From Sphagnum compactum (lineage: Eukaryota; Bryophyta; Sphagnopsida; Sphagnales): a stretch of 64,000 nucleotides of DNA. Position 1 is the stretch's first letter; the number at the start of each line of letters is the position of its first letter. The stretch spans positions 10,412,271 to 10,476,270 of the forward strand of contig OZ234499.1 in assembly GCA_965153455.1 (NCBI GenBank). The letters are read 5' to 3'. This document shows, in pieces, positions 12,409-23,399 of this stretch. The notes below the pieces were generated by a model. The model saw only the letters and a list, made by a program, of their open reading frames with translations, made no database searches and was not told the DNA's origin. A program made the translations under genes and the position numbers.

Positions 12409-13326
12409 TGTTTAACACACCCCAAACTCCTGGATAGACTCAATTGTGAGTCCAAAGGTGAAAACATCGAAAGGAAAAGAAATTGGAGTACGTTCCTTAA
12501 CTCGCAGCACTTCAGGGGTAGAAAGGCGTGCTGGAGCTCTGGGATGGGGACTAGGACGAGTGACAAGCGGATCAATTATTTACATGGACCTGCACAAACC
12601 AAACAATATGTTGGTTAGTGCATAGTTGAAACACTTTTGGTGCACGGACGAGCCACAAGCATACACAGATTCACAAAACTCATCACGACCTGGACTTGGG
12701 GGAAACCACCACCTTCCCCCTTATAGTATTTTCTATGCCTAGCCATGGGGGTTACACCCAAATGTCATTTTGTGTTGGGACTCTCAAGTTGGGAGTTTCG
12801 AAATTCTCAAAATTCGGACTCTTGTGACTTTGAAGGCCCAAAACTTTTTTTTCAAATCTCCGATTAGGATGAGGTCTAAAGCAAAGTTATAGCCCTCGTC
12901 GATAGCTTTTCAACGGTATGTGACAAGCCACCTGCACACAAGTAAATCAAGGCGATTCTTGACTTTTAGTGGTCGGGAATCAAATTGGCAATTTGACTCC
13001 CAACCCTTCTTTTGGCCATAACTTCTGTTTTAAATACTAAAATGGGTCATGTGAGCCCATTTTAGACATTTTTGTTTCAGTAGCTTTCCAATGATATAAG
13101 GAACTCTTCAATCCAATGAGTTTTGGCCCCCTGAAATTTCTCTCTAAAAATTCGAAACTCCATAGCGACTCCAACTTCCAAATGGGGAGCCCACTTGAGA
13201 GTGTGTGGGTTCATTCCCTCACATTCTCCTACACTCTCGGGAACATAAAATGCGACTACCGCGCTTCACTTTCAGCCCGCACCCTTGCAAGGCCTTGGTC
13301 GCGAGCCCAAGGCGAAGGTCGTGACA
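12409..13326 (+). mobile_element. Probable solo LTR of an LTR retrotransposon
   Basis: It begins TGTTTAACACACCCCAAACT and ends GGTCGTGACA, the TG...CA form of plant LTRs. Inside lie stretches such as gtctaaagcaaagttatag and cgatagcttttcaacgg, wording I recall from plant LTRs. The end is GC-richer than its surroundings. No primer-binding site follows 13326, no polypurine tract precedes 12409, and no second copy lies in the window, so it is a solo LTR or a truncated end. I do not find a clear 5-bp target duplication (cacca on the left, atgtt on the right), so the left boundary may be off by some bases. Confidence 0.6.
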
Positions 13327-13914
13327 ATGTTGCACTTATTAATACTCAACATTATTGTGACATAAATTAAATTGTTATTTATGATTTTAAAATGTGATTT
13401 TCAAAGTGACATGTTGTTAAGAGGTGACAAATGCATTTTGACTTGTTGTAATTGATATTTTAGACCCATTTCAGGCATATTTCAACAAGGTGTGTGAAGT
13501 TTATTCATGTGGTATTTACTAATTTTTGCAAATGGAGTGGGGCAAGTGCAAAAATGTGGTTATGGGTGATGATTATGGCTGTCAAAACCTTGAATCATCA
13601 TCGAATGATCCACTTTTGTGTGGATATTGTGATTGCCACAAGCACTTATGCCAGAAAATGAAATTTTAGATTTTGGACCATGCCAAAAAAAACATGATGG
13701 GAAATATTATGCCTGCCAAAGTTACTTAGGCTTATAAGAGATTGAAAAGTTCTATTCTTGATGCTTTCATCATCAAAACTTCCATAAAAAACCATCCTTT
13801 ATTGTTGTTCCCATTGTGTGCTCTTAAACAGTAAGTACTATTGTTCTTCACATTGATTTGAGTACAAGACCTTCATGTCCAGAAGTCCATAAGTGAGGTC
13901 GTGGTCTTGAGGAT

Positions 13915-14409
13915 ATGTCTTCTCATGGAAGCTCTGAAAATGATGGATTGAAAAAGGTGAAACTTGAATTTCCAGAACATGATGTTCTAAAAGTTGAAGA
14001 AATTCAAGATGATTTGGAATCTTGTATCTTGAAGGTTCATTGTGACAAGGTAATGCCATCACAGTTGATGAAAAATTGGAAAGAATGTGAGGAGGATTCA
14101 TTTTGGGGATTTGCAAGGCGAAGTCCATATTATCCACAAATTAGTCATGAGAAAAAAACCATGGGGAAATGGATGATGTATTGTATACCATGTGGGGTAG
14201 AAAGAAGTATCAATCCATCATTTAACCTCTTGAATTGGAAAACTCACTTGTTCCTTAAAGCTAGTGGACTTAATAGTGTTCATGAAAAATATTTAAAGTT
14301 GTACCAAAACAAGGAAATTAGTGCAGTAAAGGAGGCTCAAGAAGACCAAGAGAAGGTAAAGGCAACCATGAAGTGAGAAGAAGATTGGGTGCTCAAATAT
14401 GCTGCAAAA
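13915..14409 (+). pseudogene. Exon 1 block of the decayed gene: first zinc-finger-like segment
   Basis: Open from ATG 13915 to a TGA at 14374, then open again in the same frame as EEDWVLKYAAK to a donor AAAAG|GTAAAT at 14409/14410. It contains WKECEEDSFWGFARRSP, then YCIPC and a downstream NWKTHLF, spaced like a C2H2- or BED-style finger. Only one stop interrupts it. Continuation across the intron at 14410-14512 keeps the frame. Confidence 0.55.
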
Positions 14410-14512
14410 GGTAAATGATATTGAACACAGAGTTTGTTTTTCATGTGTTTTCTTTTTATTTTATTGCATCTCACATCATGTCATCATATTTTGGTTTTGA
14501 AACTTGTGTTAG

Positions 14513-15067
14513 GTGCGGAAATGGTAGACAAAAAGTTTTGGAAATGCACACTTTGTAGTTTCAATGGCACTTTTGGGGTAGTGGACACTATTGGACAACA
14601 TGTGAGAGGTGCAACACATGTTTTGGCTAAGAAGAACAAGGCAACAATTGGAACTGTTGGCATCCAAATGACACTTCAACATTCTTTTACAAAAGGGGTT
14701 CTTGTAGGTAAAGTTGAGTATCCTCCTTCTTTCATGCCCACAATTGTTGATATTCCTCATAATGATTTGGTTTCATATTGTCAACAACACATTTGTCATG
14801 GATTCCATAACTATTTCATTAGCATAGGAGATGATTTGATTGATGTTTACCCTTTGTTGAATGATCACATGATTGGTAAAGGATGGTGTGCTGAACCTAA
14901 TTATAGACATATTATATTAGGTTTAACAAATGAAATAATTCAAATTGAAAAGACATTTCATCACTTTGAATGTTCGACAACGATTTGTAACAAATGTTCC
15001 TTGATTCCTAGTTTTTCAAATTTTCAAAAATGGGCAAGTCAGCTGAATAGCATGATAGTGCCAAAAG
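14513..15067 (+). pseudogene. Exon 2 block: second zinc-finger-like segment
   Basis: It follows acceptor TGTGTTAG at 14512. The split codon joins AAAG to GTGCGG, giving GAEMVDKKFWKCTLC. The finger is CTLC followed by IGQHVRGATHV, with H-x5-H spacing, then LQHSF and a long acidic/aromatic stretch to LNSMIVPKG. A good donor, AAAAG|GTGAGTG, stands at 15067/15068. This 185-residue block has no internal stop, so it is the best preserved piece. Confidence 0.55.
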
Positions 15068-15089
15068 GTGAGTGAAAAATGTGAATAAG

Positions 15090-15491
15090 GTAATAGGTGG
15101 GACATGTTTAACAGAAATGAACTTATCAAATTTTCTAAAGAGTGGGAAAATAAATGCCATGCAACAAATGACGAGGTGTTTTTACTAAACTTTACATTGA
15201 CAAGGGTAATAAAATCAAAAAATTACTTTTCAATAAAGCTCCAATCTGTTTTAGCTAAAAGATCCATTCTAGAGATTGTTGAATTGTTTAGGAAAACTTA
15301 TAATGTAGAAGCTTTTGAAAAACATCTTGTACTATCAAATTTACTTATGGATATTGTTTTTAATATTCTATTTGTCCATACAAATGGTGGTAAAGGAAAT
15401 GGGAAGTAGTATCATGCAAGTGCAATTAAATTGCTTGAAGTTTTACAAACTTTTGGAAGCTCATCGGTGCACAACTTCATTAGCAAAAAAT
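15090..15491 (+). pseudogene. Exon 3 block
   Basis: After acceptor-like TTTAACAG the frame reads NELIKFSKEWENKC and continues to GGKGNGK, where a TAG (near 15406) interrupts it. The same frame then continues YHASAIKLLEVLQTFG to ISKNL before a donor-like GTAGGACT. The continuity of sense on both sides of the TAG is why I treat it as a nonsense mutation rather than the end of a gene. Confidence 0.45.
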
Positions 15492-15628
15492 TGGTAGGAC
15501 TAACCTTAAACACAACTAGGTTTAATTTTGTAAAGAATGTTTTGTATATTCTATAAGTATTAATGAATCTACATTTTGTTACATGTGTTTAATTTTGAAG
15601 AAATATTAAAAAAAATTGGGACTTTCAG

Positions 15629-16100
15629 TGCCAATACCTTTTGAATGTGGAAAAAGATGAGACAAAATGCATTGAACTTGCCACGTGGAATAGGAGGTTG
15701 GATATGATTGATGGGTTTTGTAGATTCCAAATTTCACCTCAACATCCAATTCATCAATGCAAATTTGATATCAAACCATCATCAACGACATGGACTAGTA
15801 TCAAAAATGTATTTGAAACTCTACAAGTTGGAACAATGTGTCGTGTACTTGTTGTTAACCCTCTCATGTAGGTGGCCAAGATTAGTGTATTGCTTGTTGA
15901 ATACTTGCAACCAGTTCGGCCACTTGCGAATTAGAAGCCAGTGGGAATTGATACAGAATTTGCACAAAAAATATTTAAAAGTTCAAATATAAGCCCTTTG
16001 CGAGGTCATCCTTTAGATGGGATAGTAAGTGGCAAAAGTCGATGTTGGATAACATTTCCTAGGGGACCTATGGCTTTAAAATTCAAGGTTTTTTAATGTG
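15629..16100 (+). pseudogene. Exon 4 block, two internal stops
   Basis: Follows acceptor GACTTTCAG at 15628. It reads CQYLLNVEKDETKC, then IELATWNRRLDMIDGF, and reaches a TAG near 15869 and another near 15932. It resumes as GIDTEFAQKIFK, then SPLRGHPLDGIVSG and ITFPRGPMALKFKVF before another stop. No domain recognised. A further fragment at 16203-16496 (LLLVLEKINKDQHGFYW...) may be the next exon. Confidence 0.4.
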
Positions 16101-16765
16101 TGCAGAGATGGTGGACAATGCCCCAATAATAATGATGCAAGACCTCTTGCATGTGGGTAAGAAACTCTGAAATCCTTTACTTTCAGCAACAAGAATTGTG
16201 TTTTGGGCCAACATATGGCAAGCAAAAATCATTTGTTGTTAGTTCTTGAAAAAATTAACAAAGACCAACATGGATTTTATTGGAAGAAGACATCAATTTC
16301 AAGGATAAGCAAAATTTTCCAGCCGTACAATGAATTGATTTTCCTAAGGTCAAAAAATGTCTTGAAACAATTGATGAAAGTATTGTTTATGAAAGAATGC
16401 AATTTCAGGAACATGTCAAAGGTAGAATTTTACATCTTCAAGTTATCTGGGTATTTTTGGAAGTATTTTTTGGTCGAAGGATTTCCATTAGAATGAGTGG
16501 AATTATCATTGTTTGTGGTGCATATGATTTATTTTGGAATTGAATATATTCGTAATGTTCAACATGGACACAACTTCCAAGATAATTGGTTGACTAAAGG
16601 GTGAAAATCCTTTAAGGTGAAAATGGTGTAGTTCTTACTACAGTTTTTTTTTACCGTATATTTTGATTCATGTAAAAAATAATGAATCAAAAGTTGTCAA
16701 AAATTTTAGAAGGACTATATTTTAAACCATTACAATTCTAGATATCATCATAATCATCCATAAAT

Positions 16766-17487
16766 ATGTCTTTACATGGTAAAAAAGGACTAGTAAAAAA
16801 GACAAAAAAAAATGATGTTGTGATAAGATTTTGGTACACCTTAAGAAAATTGCACCCTAAAGAGTCCATTATTGATTATTTGATTTCTTATCATTCGACA
16901 ATTTTACATATTGTGATGATGCAAGATTTATTTCCTAACTTGCCTATTGCTTTACATAAAGCTAGTTCAAATTGTTGTGAAAACTTTTTCTCTCTTCTTG
17001 GACAACATGTGAAAAACGAACACATTTTTTGTATTGCAAAAATGATTGAGCAAACTTCACACACAGGGCGAACTGAACAAATCAACTTTAAAGAAGATGG
17101 TCCATTGTTTATGGAATCAAGACAACAAATTATTTTTTCGTGGGAAGGTAATGCAGCTTATTGTTTTGCTAATCTTTCTATGATTTAGTTTCAAATAGAG
17201 CTTTAGAACAAGCTTGGTTGGTTAATTTTAAAGAGGTTCAAAAAAAGGTCTTAGATATTGAGATGAAAAAAGTTCTTTTTTCTCATGATAAGTGGGAAAA
17301 TCCTTGGAGTTCATCATTTACAAACTCATTAAACATCATAGATTGTTGTTCTTTAGAAATCAATGAAGATGTTCATGTGGTTGCAAATGATGTGCTTATG
17401 AATTGTGTAGGTCATGAATCTTGTTTAAGAGATGATGAAGGTGCAATCATGGTAACACATACCATAACAATTGTAACTAGTGCTTGA
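16766..17487 (+). pseudogene. Transposase-like C-terminal segment with a frameshift
   Basis: The frame 16766-17188 contains IALHKASSNCCENFFSLLG and continues to EDGPLFMESRQQIIFSWEGN. After ANLS the sense moves to another frame (YDLVSNRALEQAWLVNF) and continues to 17487, so a one- or two-base frameshift lies near 17180. The SNxxENFFSxLG wording resembles the region near the dimerisation end of hAT-like proteins, but I do not see a complete catalytic domain. Confidence 0.45.
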
Positions 17488-17499
17488 TGTTCCATGTTA

Positions 17500-17980
17500 T
17501 TGAAAATGTAATTGAATTTCATGTTGAAATTGTAGGATTTACTTGTATGATAACAATCATAATATATCATGGGAACTTGTGAATAAATTTGAAATTAATC
17601 AAATGAATAAAAAATATGAAAAAACAGTAATAAAGAACTATAACTAGTGTTTTTAAGTAGTAAAGGACATGTTTAATAACTGTAATTTTTTCTAAATGAC
17701 ACATTTTGAGAAACTTTTAATGCAAGGCTTATCAAAATATTATTTTAAAAAAATCATGATTTTTAAAGATTTTTCCTGAAACTTTTTGTGGAATATTCCA
17801 AGAATTAAATAATCCAAAAAAAATCCCAAAGGGTCAGGTGTGGCTCATGTTATTATGTTTGCACCCATGAGATTTTGTTAATGAACTTGGTGTGTTAATA
17901 AGAACTTCTATTTTGGACATTGAACAATAAGATGAAGTTGAGGGATGTATTTCAGAGTTCTTTGATGTTGTAAAAATTTA
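17500..17980. other. AT-rich intron-like spacer
   Basis: Lies between two protein-like blocks of the decayed gene. No coding signal; it ends before the block at 17989. Probably intron plus inserted sequence. Confidence 0.3.
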
Positions 17981-17988
17981 CTAAGGTA

Positions 17989-18509
17989 TTGTCAATCGTT
18001 GATGTGCCAAGAAAGGGGTTAGTTTTCAAAACGAGGTTCATAACTAAGCTAAATGCCCATCCACCATCTAAGTTACCATTGGATAGGTTGAGGCGAATAC
18101 ATTATAGAACATGTGTAAAAGGTTCTTTTACACAAGAAGTCTATGAAGTTGAAAAGGTGGGTCTTTTTTATGATGTTGATATCATCATGGAAAAAGGTAA
18201 GAAGTTGATTTGGTACTTAGGACATGTATAGAAAATTATAAAACTCTTGATAAAGGTGGGCATATCGATTGTGTGAAGCTTGTTCAGTTGAATGAGGAAG
18301 GTATCAAAATTTTACTAAATTATTATAAACAAATTGAAAATCTTCATTATTCATATGGTGGTTATGGTGGTCATGAAGCTAATCTTGTCAAATTGAGTCA
18401 TGTTATATGTTTGATTGCTTTGACAAGAGATGTAAAAACAAAAGACTTTTTGTTGGCACAAGAGGACAAGAAAGCTTTGGACAACTATGTGAAGAATGAG
18501 CAAAAATGA
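17989..18509 (+). pseudogene. C-terminal domain of the decayed gene
   Basis: It reads VPRKGLVFKTRFITKLNAHP, then LPLDRLRRIHYR, SFTQEVYEVEKVGLFYDVD and WYLGHV in one frame. It then shifts near 18225 into GGHIDCVKLVQLNEEG, then NYYKQIENLHYSYGG and VICLIALTRD, ending QEDKKALDNYVKNEQK at 18509. The order 'lysine-rich opening, DRLRRI, W-LG-V, closing EDKKALDNYV' is what I associate with the tail of an unnamed protein family. The frameshift makes a working product unlikely. Confidence 0.45.
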
Positions 18510-19124
18510 AGACACAACGACAGCAAAAGGAGCACAAATACATCTACATCAGCCTCACCATAAACATGTCCAACAATTACACCTTTGCTGGAATCAACAT
18601 CCATGTTGCCAACAAGTAGCTCACATATTCCACTTGTCACTAAAAGTGGGAAACAAGCAACTCGGGGTTGCACAATTGTAATCAAGGCACATATTTTTAT
18701 TATAAAATCTAGCTTTAACTTCAAATCATTATAATCTTATTTAGAGGTATTATAAGCTTATAATAATTTTTTCATAAGTTCTAACTAGCTTTCTTATGCT
18801 GCAAACCCCTGCTTATTATATAGGAGTTGCTACCCTAGGGATCATATCCATGCTACTCGATTGTATAGGTTTTAAATTGTAGCAATTGGCTAGATTACTG
18901 AATTATGTTGGTTTTTAGCTATATGATCAATTTGTAGATTATGAGCTACAACTTCACACAATGCCATGATCATGTTATCAAAAGTTTTTTGGAAAGTTTA
19001 TTAAAATGGTGCATCTAAAATTCATGAGATTGAAACAATTGGGTGCCAACAAATTAAGACCTACAAGTCGTGCACATGGAACTTTAATGTCTCATGACCT
19101 AGAAACTTGCCATTGTGCACTTTT

Positions 19125-19136
19125 GGGGGGGGGGGG
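19125..19136. repeat. G12 homopolymer
   Basis: Twelve consecutive G bases in AT-rich surroundings. True length in the genome may differ because such runs are hard to sequence. Confidence 0.9.
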
Positions 19137-19182
19137 TTTGAAGTGCGACAAAAATGAACCTCCTAGGTTAAATAGGAGGCTG

Positions 19183-19221
19183 GTGAACAAACACTTAAGC
19201 TCTCACAAAGCGTTTGTTCAC
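19183..19221. repeat. Short inverted repeat
   Basis: gtgaacaaacac at 19183-19194 pairs with gcgtttgttcac at 19210-19221 with one mismatch. It sits in a GC-richer patch that also holds cctcct/aggagg. Possibly the core of an old transposon end. Confidence 0.6.
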
Positions 19222-20057
19222 TCCCCCATTACTTTAAGCTTTGGAGGTTCAAAGGGACTTTGTACCCCTTCATCTGACACCCTTATAGCCATTTACAAAC
19301 CTTCATTTGAGTTTGAAAAAAAACATAAAATTTCCCAAAATAGAAGGATTAAAAAAAAATAATAACTTCTTATGAACACACATCCTTCTATGTGCAATTC
19401 TCATGAATTTTAAGAATCAACCATTCGATTTTTGGGCAACATTTAATGCTTACTACCTGGCTAGTGCTTGCTAATGAATCATTTTTTGAATTACTTGGGT
19501 GTTCACTCACTCACGAGTGTTTGGTGATAGATGGTTTTACTTTACCAGCTCATAAAACCTACTACAATTCTTTTAGTGTAATAGGAAAGGACCTTGTAAA
19601 GCATATTTTTTGTTGTGTTTCTTTACACATGGCATTTCAAAAAATGGAATGCCCATTGCAATGATTATTCTATTTTTCAAAACACCTTGTTTAAATCAGT
19701 ATTGGGCAATTCTTGATTTTTATGAAAAACCTTTTGTTTTAGTTCTGAAAAACTAAATGGGAATGGTTCCAATTTTGATTCCAATTTTCCCCAAAAACAT
19801 ATCAAGTTCTAGTTTTGTTGTTGGACTAATCTTCACAATTTGTTTAAAAAGTAATAGTCGGGTAGGTTTTTGTTTAAAAACAATTTTGGACCACACAATT
19901 TGACAATATCAATATCCAAAAAAATTGGATATCAAATAGGTTATACAATGATTCATTAATAACTATTGATTAACTTATCAACTCTACATTAGTTATAACG
20001 TTTTTTTTTTAAAAAGAGAATTTTTATTTTACTTTTTGGATTAATGTTTAAAGATTG

Positions 20058-20099
20058 ATAACCTACTTGGATGACAATGAAGTCATTCAAGTAGGTTAT
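20058..20099. repeat. 18-bp hairpin with 6-base loop
   Basis: ataacctacttggatgac (20058-20075) pairs with gtcattcaagtaggttat (20082-20099) with a single C/T difference that still pairs as G:U in the plus-strand transcript. Loop aatgaa. No U-tract argues for a terminator, and plant genes do not use such terminators. Confidence 0.9.
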
Positions 20100-20842
20100 T
20101 ATTTTTGAAAAATTCAATACCATGCAATTATCAATTTAACCCATTATCAAAAAAGTCAAAAACTAATTGGTACTTGCTATTAGTAAACGGGTTGATAAAT
20201 GGGTCAAAACTCAACAACTAGCCAATATTAGTCTAGAATTTCAAAGCAAAAAATTATGGTGCCAATTTTGAAAATAAAACCCAATTCTAGGTAACATCGA
20301 CTAAGACTAGCAATTAATTACTGGTTAACGTTCGGTAAGACCCCAATTTGTTTTTTAATTTCAAAATTATTAACTCTAGCCTCCAATATTTCCACACATA
20401 AATGGAACTAGAAATGTAATTCCACATCCAATTTTTCAAAATAATAAATTTTGGTTTTGGTATCAGGTTTTAGAATAATTGGTTCCAAATATCAACCCAA
20501 TTCCAATTCAATTTTTACTAATCAAAATTAAAGCAAGCAATTTTAACCAAGCTCCAACTAGGTACCCACCCAACATTAGTTCAATCTAGTTGTTTAAGAA
20601 CTAGTCTAAAATCAATTAAACTAAAACTTTTAAACACCATATTCCTTAGTTTTATTTTAAATTAGTTTTACATATTTCATTCAATTTTTTAATTAATTTT
20701 TCAAATGTAGTTTATCATTTACAATCATCTAAAACTAGTTTTAACATTAGTTGGCAACATGTTTTTCGAAAATTAAGGAAAAATACCCAAAAACTTAAAT
20801 AAATTTTGTCAAAATGTGGTGAATAAATGTTTACCAAAAATG

Positions 20843-21070
20843 TTTTTGCCACATGGTGCTTAAGCCTAACTTAGGTGCCATCTGACTTAGGCTAGCCTAG
20901 GACATGCCATGTGGCTTAATTAATCTAGGTGTCATGATGTTTCACCTACCTAGGTGTCCATTGGCCTAACCTATCTTATGTGCCACATGGCCTAACCTAG
21001 TTAATTAGCTACTTACCTACTTAAGCCTATCTACCTATAATTTCACAAATCACCACGTGGCAAAAATTTG
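20843..21070. mobile_element. Palindromic MITE-like element
   Basis: The ends are inverted copies: ttttgccacatggtg near 20845 and caccacgtggcaaaa near 21052, one mismatch. The interior is built from degenerate repeats of taggtgccatxtggcctaacct in both orientations. About 225 bp, no coding capacity. I do not see a clear target-site duplication, so family is unknown. Confidence 0.5.
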
Positions 21071-22943
21071 TAGGTTACCAAAATAGTCGCATTTTAGTTG
21101 CATGTTTTTGCCACATAAGTTGTATTTATATGATTTGGTCAAAAGGTACCTTGTATTTGTTAACCACAAATTTCCTTCAAAAATTGATGATGTCATCTTT
21201 TACATCATGCCGAACTTGCCATTAGTTATTAGTTGTAATTTTCACATTTTTTTAACACATTTTGTGAATCTTTTATTACTTAAAAACACTAGTTATAACT
21301 GCTTTAATACTAATTTTGAATATTTTTTATCCATTAGATTGATTTCAAGTGTATTCACATGTTCCCATGATATACTATAAATGTTGTTATATAAATGAAT
21401 CCAAAATTTTAACACAAATTTGAATAATTATTTTAGAATATGAAATATTAAGCAATGATTACAATTATTTTGGTGCAATGTTTTCACTTAACACTTAATC
21501 ACATCTCAAACTTCCTAGGGCAAAATAATTATATTTGAATAATATAGGAAAGATGGGAATGGGCATATAATGTAATTTGGATGTTTAAATTTCTAATCAT
21601 TTCAACAAATGTAAGAACTGCATTTCCTTATTAAACATTATATCTACATAAACATTATTATAAAATTTAGGTTGGTATGACAATTCCAAAACATTCAATA
21701 ATGCAATTTCAATGTTGAAATTTACAAAATGTGAGTGAAAACACAACCAGGGACGCCAAGGTAAAAGTCTTTTTCCAAGGATTGCACATGACACTTTGTG
21801 TCGGTTTGTAACTTTAAAATTTATATTTTGGATACCCCGCTCATTTAACATTGCATTTTAGATATAAATACATTTTGACTACAAATTGATTTTATATCAT
21901 GTATATTATGCATTGATACCTTCTATCACATAAATATGAACAACTTTTGTTAAAGGCACATTTTCAAAATCCATAATTTTCAAGGTCAAAAGCACTTTTG
22001 AAGCAAATGTGCTCAAATGGGTATTAAAAAAAAATCATCAGTTCAAGTCTTCTTGCCCTTCTGATCGTCAATGTTAAAATCCTTTTCAATTTTCAAAAGG
22101 AATGGTGCACATTTGGTAGAAAAAAAAATGTTTGAAAAAAACAAGGATTGTCCATTATCGAGATTTGAAGCTTTTGAACATGCAAAAACATTTTTTATTC
22201 GTGTCAAGCTTTGAGCATGTAAACTCTGCAATTAATGGAAAATATTTCAAAAAACATTATGACAATCCAAACTATTGTGCTTCACTCGTGATCTTTCAAA
22301 CATACAAAAATGTAGTTTTAAAGAATGTTCAATTCACTTGGGTGGCTCCTTTGACTATGTTTTTACCCATGTGTGATTTTTCACACTATTGTACAATGTG
22401 AATCATTGATGCTTAAAATGTATACAATTTCAACTACTAATACCCAAATATTGGTGATAAAATACAATTCCGATTAGTTATATTTCCATGTTATATTTCC
22501 ATGTTATAATTACAATGTTAAAAAACAATGCAATACAAACCACAATATATGTAGTGTGACACAAACATACATTCTATGTTACTCTCTATATACATGTTTG
22601 CCATCTATATGGAAACTATACCATACATTCCATATAAAGGTCATTCATTTTAACATCCAAAAATAAAATTAGATAGCAAACACATGGATTCATATGATTT
22701 ACAATCTACATTATAAATAAAAAGGGTCATTTACAATTTGTTCAATGTCTATATTTGTTCAACCCCTTCAATCTATGTCATTGATTATTTTCAATTTACA
22801 AAATGAACAAGGAAAGATTGGAATCCATTTAATGTTACTCAAATGAACTAATTCACAATATTTGGACTATGTAAATTAATTGCCTACAATTACAAGACTA
22901 GAAAGTCTATTGAATAAATTGCCAAATTTTGTTCAACAAATAT

Positions 22944-23330
22944 TCATTTCATGAAAGTCTCCTCATTAATAAGACTAATGGTGCATGTAAAGCATGTTGG
23001 TTGAGAAAGTATGTATTTTCTTTCTCCAATTTTCAAAGACACCATGACTATTCTTTTGTTAAGTACTACCTCTTGAATTGAATTAATTCCAAAATAAATA
23101 TTAAATCTCATAGATGGGATTTTTTCAAATTCTTGAACCATTCATGTTTACAAGAAAGGTGCATTGATATTCTAGAATCCATATATCATTAGAAGAATGC
23201 AACAAGTACATTGACATGAATGGTTCTTTGGAATAACATGATTCCCTTGCTCTTCCTTCCTTCACATGTTTTGTTTTCCCTTCTTATACTCTTTGGCCCA
23301 ATGTGTTTCTTGCTTATAGTAGTTGCATAT
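22944..23330 (-). mobile_element. Ty1/copia retrotransposon fossil: gag zinc knuckle and protease start
   Basis: On the minus strand 23327-23283 reads CNYYKQETHWAKEYK, a worn CCHC zinc knuckle (family: CxxCxxxGHxxxxC) with the second and last cysteines changed to tyrosine and the glycine to threonine. About 100 bp further on, at 23181, it reads WILEYQCTF, matching the copia protease opening WILDSACTxH, with the active-site Asp changed to Glu and the next Ser to Tyr. A frameshift then leads into EFEKIPSMRFNIYFG and a valine/isoleucine-rich stretch down to 22944. Integrase and reverse transcriptase are not recognisable further along. Confidence 0.6.
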
Positions 23331-23399
23331 ATCTTTAATACCAGTATTTTTTATTTTTACCATGTCTACAATTTGACTTTTCAATCATTAAGGTAGGAA

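Larger units (their letters stand above)
13915..18509 (+). pseudogene. Decayed multi-exon zinc-finger gene or transposon-like gene
   Basis: Successive plus-strand blocks read like one long protein interrupted by GT-AG introns and by mutations. Visible are two CxxC...H-type zinc-finger-like segments (WMMYCIPCG near 14170-14280; FWKCTLCSF near 14540-14630), a segment SNCCENFFSLLGQHV near 16960-17010 like the C-terminal part of some transposase-like proteins, and a C-terminal part reading LVFKTRFITKLNAH then LDRLRRIHYR, ending in QEDKKALDNYV. Breaks include TGA at 14374-14376, TAG near 15406, two TAGs between 15860 and 15940, a frameshift near 17180 and another near 18225. I recall similar C-terminal wording in large families of unnamed eukaryotic proteins but cannot name the family. 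Introns argue against a processed copy. Confidence 0.6.
19700..22900. other. AT-rich repeat debris, no gene
   Basis: Apart from the hairpin at 20058 and the palindromic element at 20843, I see only short frames without coding character. The minus-strand frame at 21597-21851 was read and shows no reverse transcriptase or integrase motif. Confidence 0.5.

Noticed and set aside
19006-19362. 118-codon plus-strand frame
   Set aside because: It crosses the G12 run, whose length alone decides the frame, and shows no domain.
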